In this document: piece by piece, positions 4,758 to 5,448 of the stretch
How positions within the stretch are numbered: position 1 is the stretch's first letter
How the letters are laid out: the number at the start of each line of letters is the position of its first letter
DNA from: Sulfurovum sp.
GTDB taxonomy: Bacteria > Campylobacterota > Campylobacteria > Campylobacterales > Sulfurovaceae
Reading direction: 5' to 3'
DNA length: 5,448 nucleotides
Assembly (NCBI GenBank): GCA_027066595.1
Contig: JAMONG010000279.1
Span: forward strand, 1-5,448
Position numbers and translations under genes: made by a program
Notes under the pieces: model-generated
The model's database searches: none
Told to the model about the DNA's origin: nothing
The model's input: the letters and a program-made list of their open reading frames with translations, nothing else

Positions 4758-5448
4758 ATGGCACACTCCAATAGCAGACGAAACTTTATGGCGACAACGG
4801 CACAAAGCATTGGCTTAGCTGCGTTAGGAGGAATGTTATGGAGTGGGTATGCAGACAGTGTTAAGGCATCACCTTTGGTACTGAGACCTCCAGGTGCTTT
4901 AGATGAAAAAGCGTTTTTAAGTGCCTGTATCAAATGTGGTTTATGTGCTGAAGCATGTGTCAATAGAGATACCAATGTGAACCAAGAGACAGGAGAACAA
5001 AGAGAAGGTACCTTACAAATGGCAAAAGGGGGTGACTCTCTTTTGATAGGTACACCATTTTTTGTACCTACAGAAGTCCCTTGTTATATGTGTGAAGAGA
5101 TTCCGTGTGTGCCTGTTTGTCCTTCTGGAGCATTAGATATGTCAAGTTTACTTAATGAAAAAAATGAACTTGACATTAACAAAGCTTCTATGGGCTTGGC
5201 AGTAGTACATAAAGAGTCTTGTATTGCTTTTTGGGGCATACAGTGTGATGCCTGTTACCGTGCCTGTCCTCTTTTAGATGAGGCGATTACCTTAGAGTAT
5301 CAGAAAAATGATAGAACAGGTAAACATGCCTATTTGTTACCTGTCGTACAAGATGATGCCTGTACGGGGTGTGGACTTTGTGAACAGGCTTGTGTGACTG
5401 AAGAGCCAGCTATATTTGTGTTACCCAATAAAATAGCAAAAGGTAAAG
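4758..5448 (+). CDS. napG: Periplasmic ferredoxin-type quinol dehydrogenase subunit, cut by window end
   Basis: NapG works with membrane-bound NapH to carry electrons from menaquinol to NapB and NapA. In Campylobacterota this pair replaces NapC. 230 codons are visible; the C-terminal few tens of residues probably lie outside. A twin-arginine motif (SRRNFM at 6-11) heads the signal peptide. Sixteen cysteines form four [4Fe-4S] sites: Cys57/60/63/67, Cys109/112/117/121, Cys155/163/166/170 and Cys202/205/208/212. The third has the NapG spacing (CIAFWGIQCDACYRACP). The gene starts 5 nt after the napA stop; the nearest ribosome-like sequence is a weak AGG inside the last napA codons, so translation is probably coupled. 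Oddly, the loop after Cys67 has about 14 extra hydrophilic residues, and Cys67 is followed by Val rather than the usual Pro; see findings. napH should follow. Confidence 0.95.
   Translation, partial: MAHSNSRRNFMATTAQSIGLAALGGMLWSGYADSVKASPLVLRPPGALDEKAFLSACIKCGLCAEACVNRDTNVNQETGEQREGTLQMAKGGDSLLIGTPFFVPTEVPCYMCEEIPCVPVCPSGALDMSSLLNEKNELDINKASMGLAVVHKESCIAFWGIQCDACYRACPLLDEAITLEYQKNDRTGKHAYLLPVVQDDACTGCGLCEQACVTEEPAIFVLPNKIAKGK

Noticed and set aside
4733..4975. Minus-strand frame across the napA/napG junction
   Set aside because: It covers the napG signal peptide and first cysteine motif, which clearly code on the plus strand.
1..5448. CRISPR arrays, tRNA or rRNA genes, insertion sequences, attachment sites
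   Set aside because: No periodic repeats with spacers, no cloverleaf-like sequence and no transposase fragments or terminal inverted repeats were seen.

Overview
The window looks like chromosomal DNA from a member of the Campylobacterota (the former Epsilonproteobacteria), probably an autotrophic Sulfurovum- or Sulfurimonas-type organism. The evidence is threefold. The coding regions are AT-rich and the spacers extremely so. napA is followed directly by napG with no napF, napD or napC ahead of it, which is the napAGHBFLD order of this phylum. NapA is the long form (937 residues, against about 830 in gammaproteobacteria). The genus is inference.

Layout. Positions 1-418 (minus strand) hold the first 139 codons of a polytopic membrane protein of the NuoL/MrpA proton-translocation superfamily. 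Its motifs fit best with DabB, the membrane partner of the DabA (DUF2309) inorganic-carbon accumulation complex. Positions 419-812 are a non-coding, repeat-rich spacer with several inverted and direct repeats. Positions 813-1538 (minus strand) encode an acidic, soluble 241-residue protein that I cannot assign to a family. Positions 1539-1938 separate this gene from the divergently transcribed napA. This spacer carries an extended -10 promoter for the unknown gene, a pair of adjacent stem-loops, and a perfect FNR/CRP-type palindrome (TTGAT-N4-ATCAA) placed correctly to activate napA. Positions 1939-4752 are complete napA. Positions 4758-5448 are napG, cut by the window end after 230 codons.

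How the genes work together. NapA is the periplasmic molybdenum catalytic subunit that reduces nitrate to nitrite. NapG is a periplasmic four-[4Fe-4S] protein that, with the membrane protein NapH (expected just beyond the window), takes electrons from menaquinol and passes them toward NapB and NapA. Both precursors carry twin-arginine signals. The FNR-type site suggests switching by oxygen or nitrogen-oxide status. If the minus-strand gene is dabB, the neighbourhood combines nitrate respiration with inorganic carbon uptake, as expected for a nitrate-respiring chemolithoautotroph, although the two are not in one operon. I see no clear new multi-gene system. The points most worth checking are an insertion in the first cluster loop of NapG, the unassigned divergent gene, and the repeat-rich spacers.
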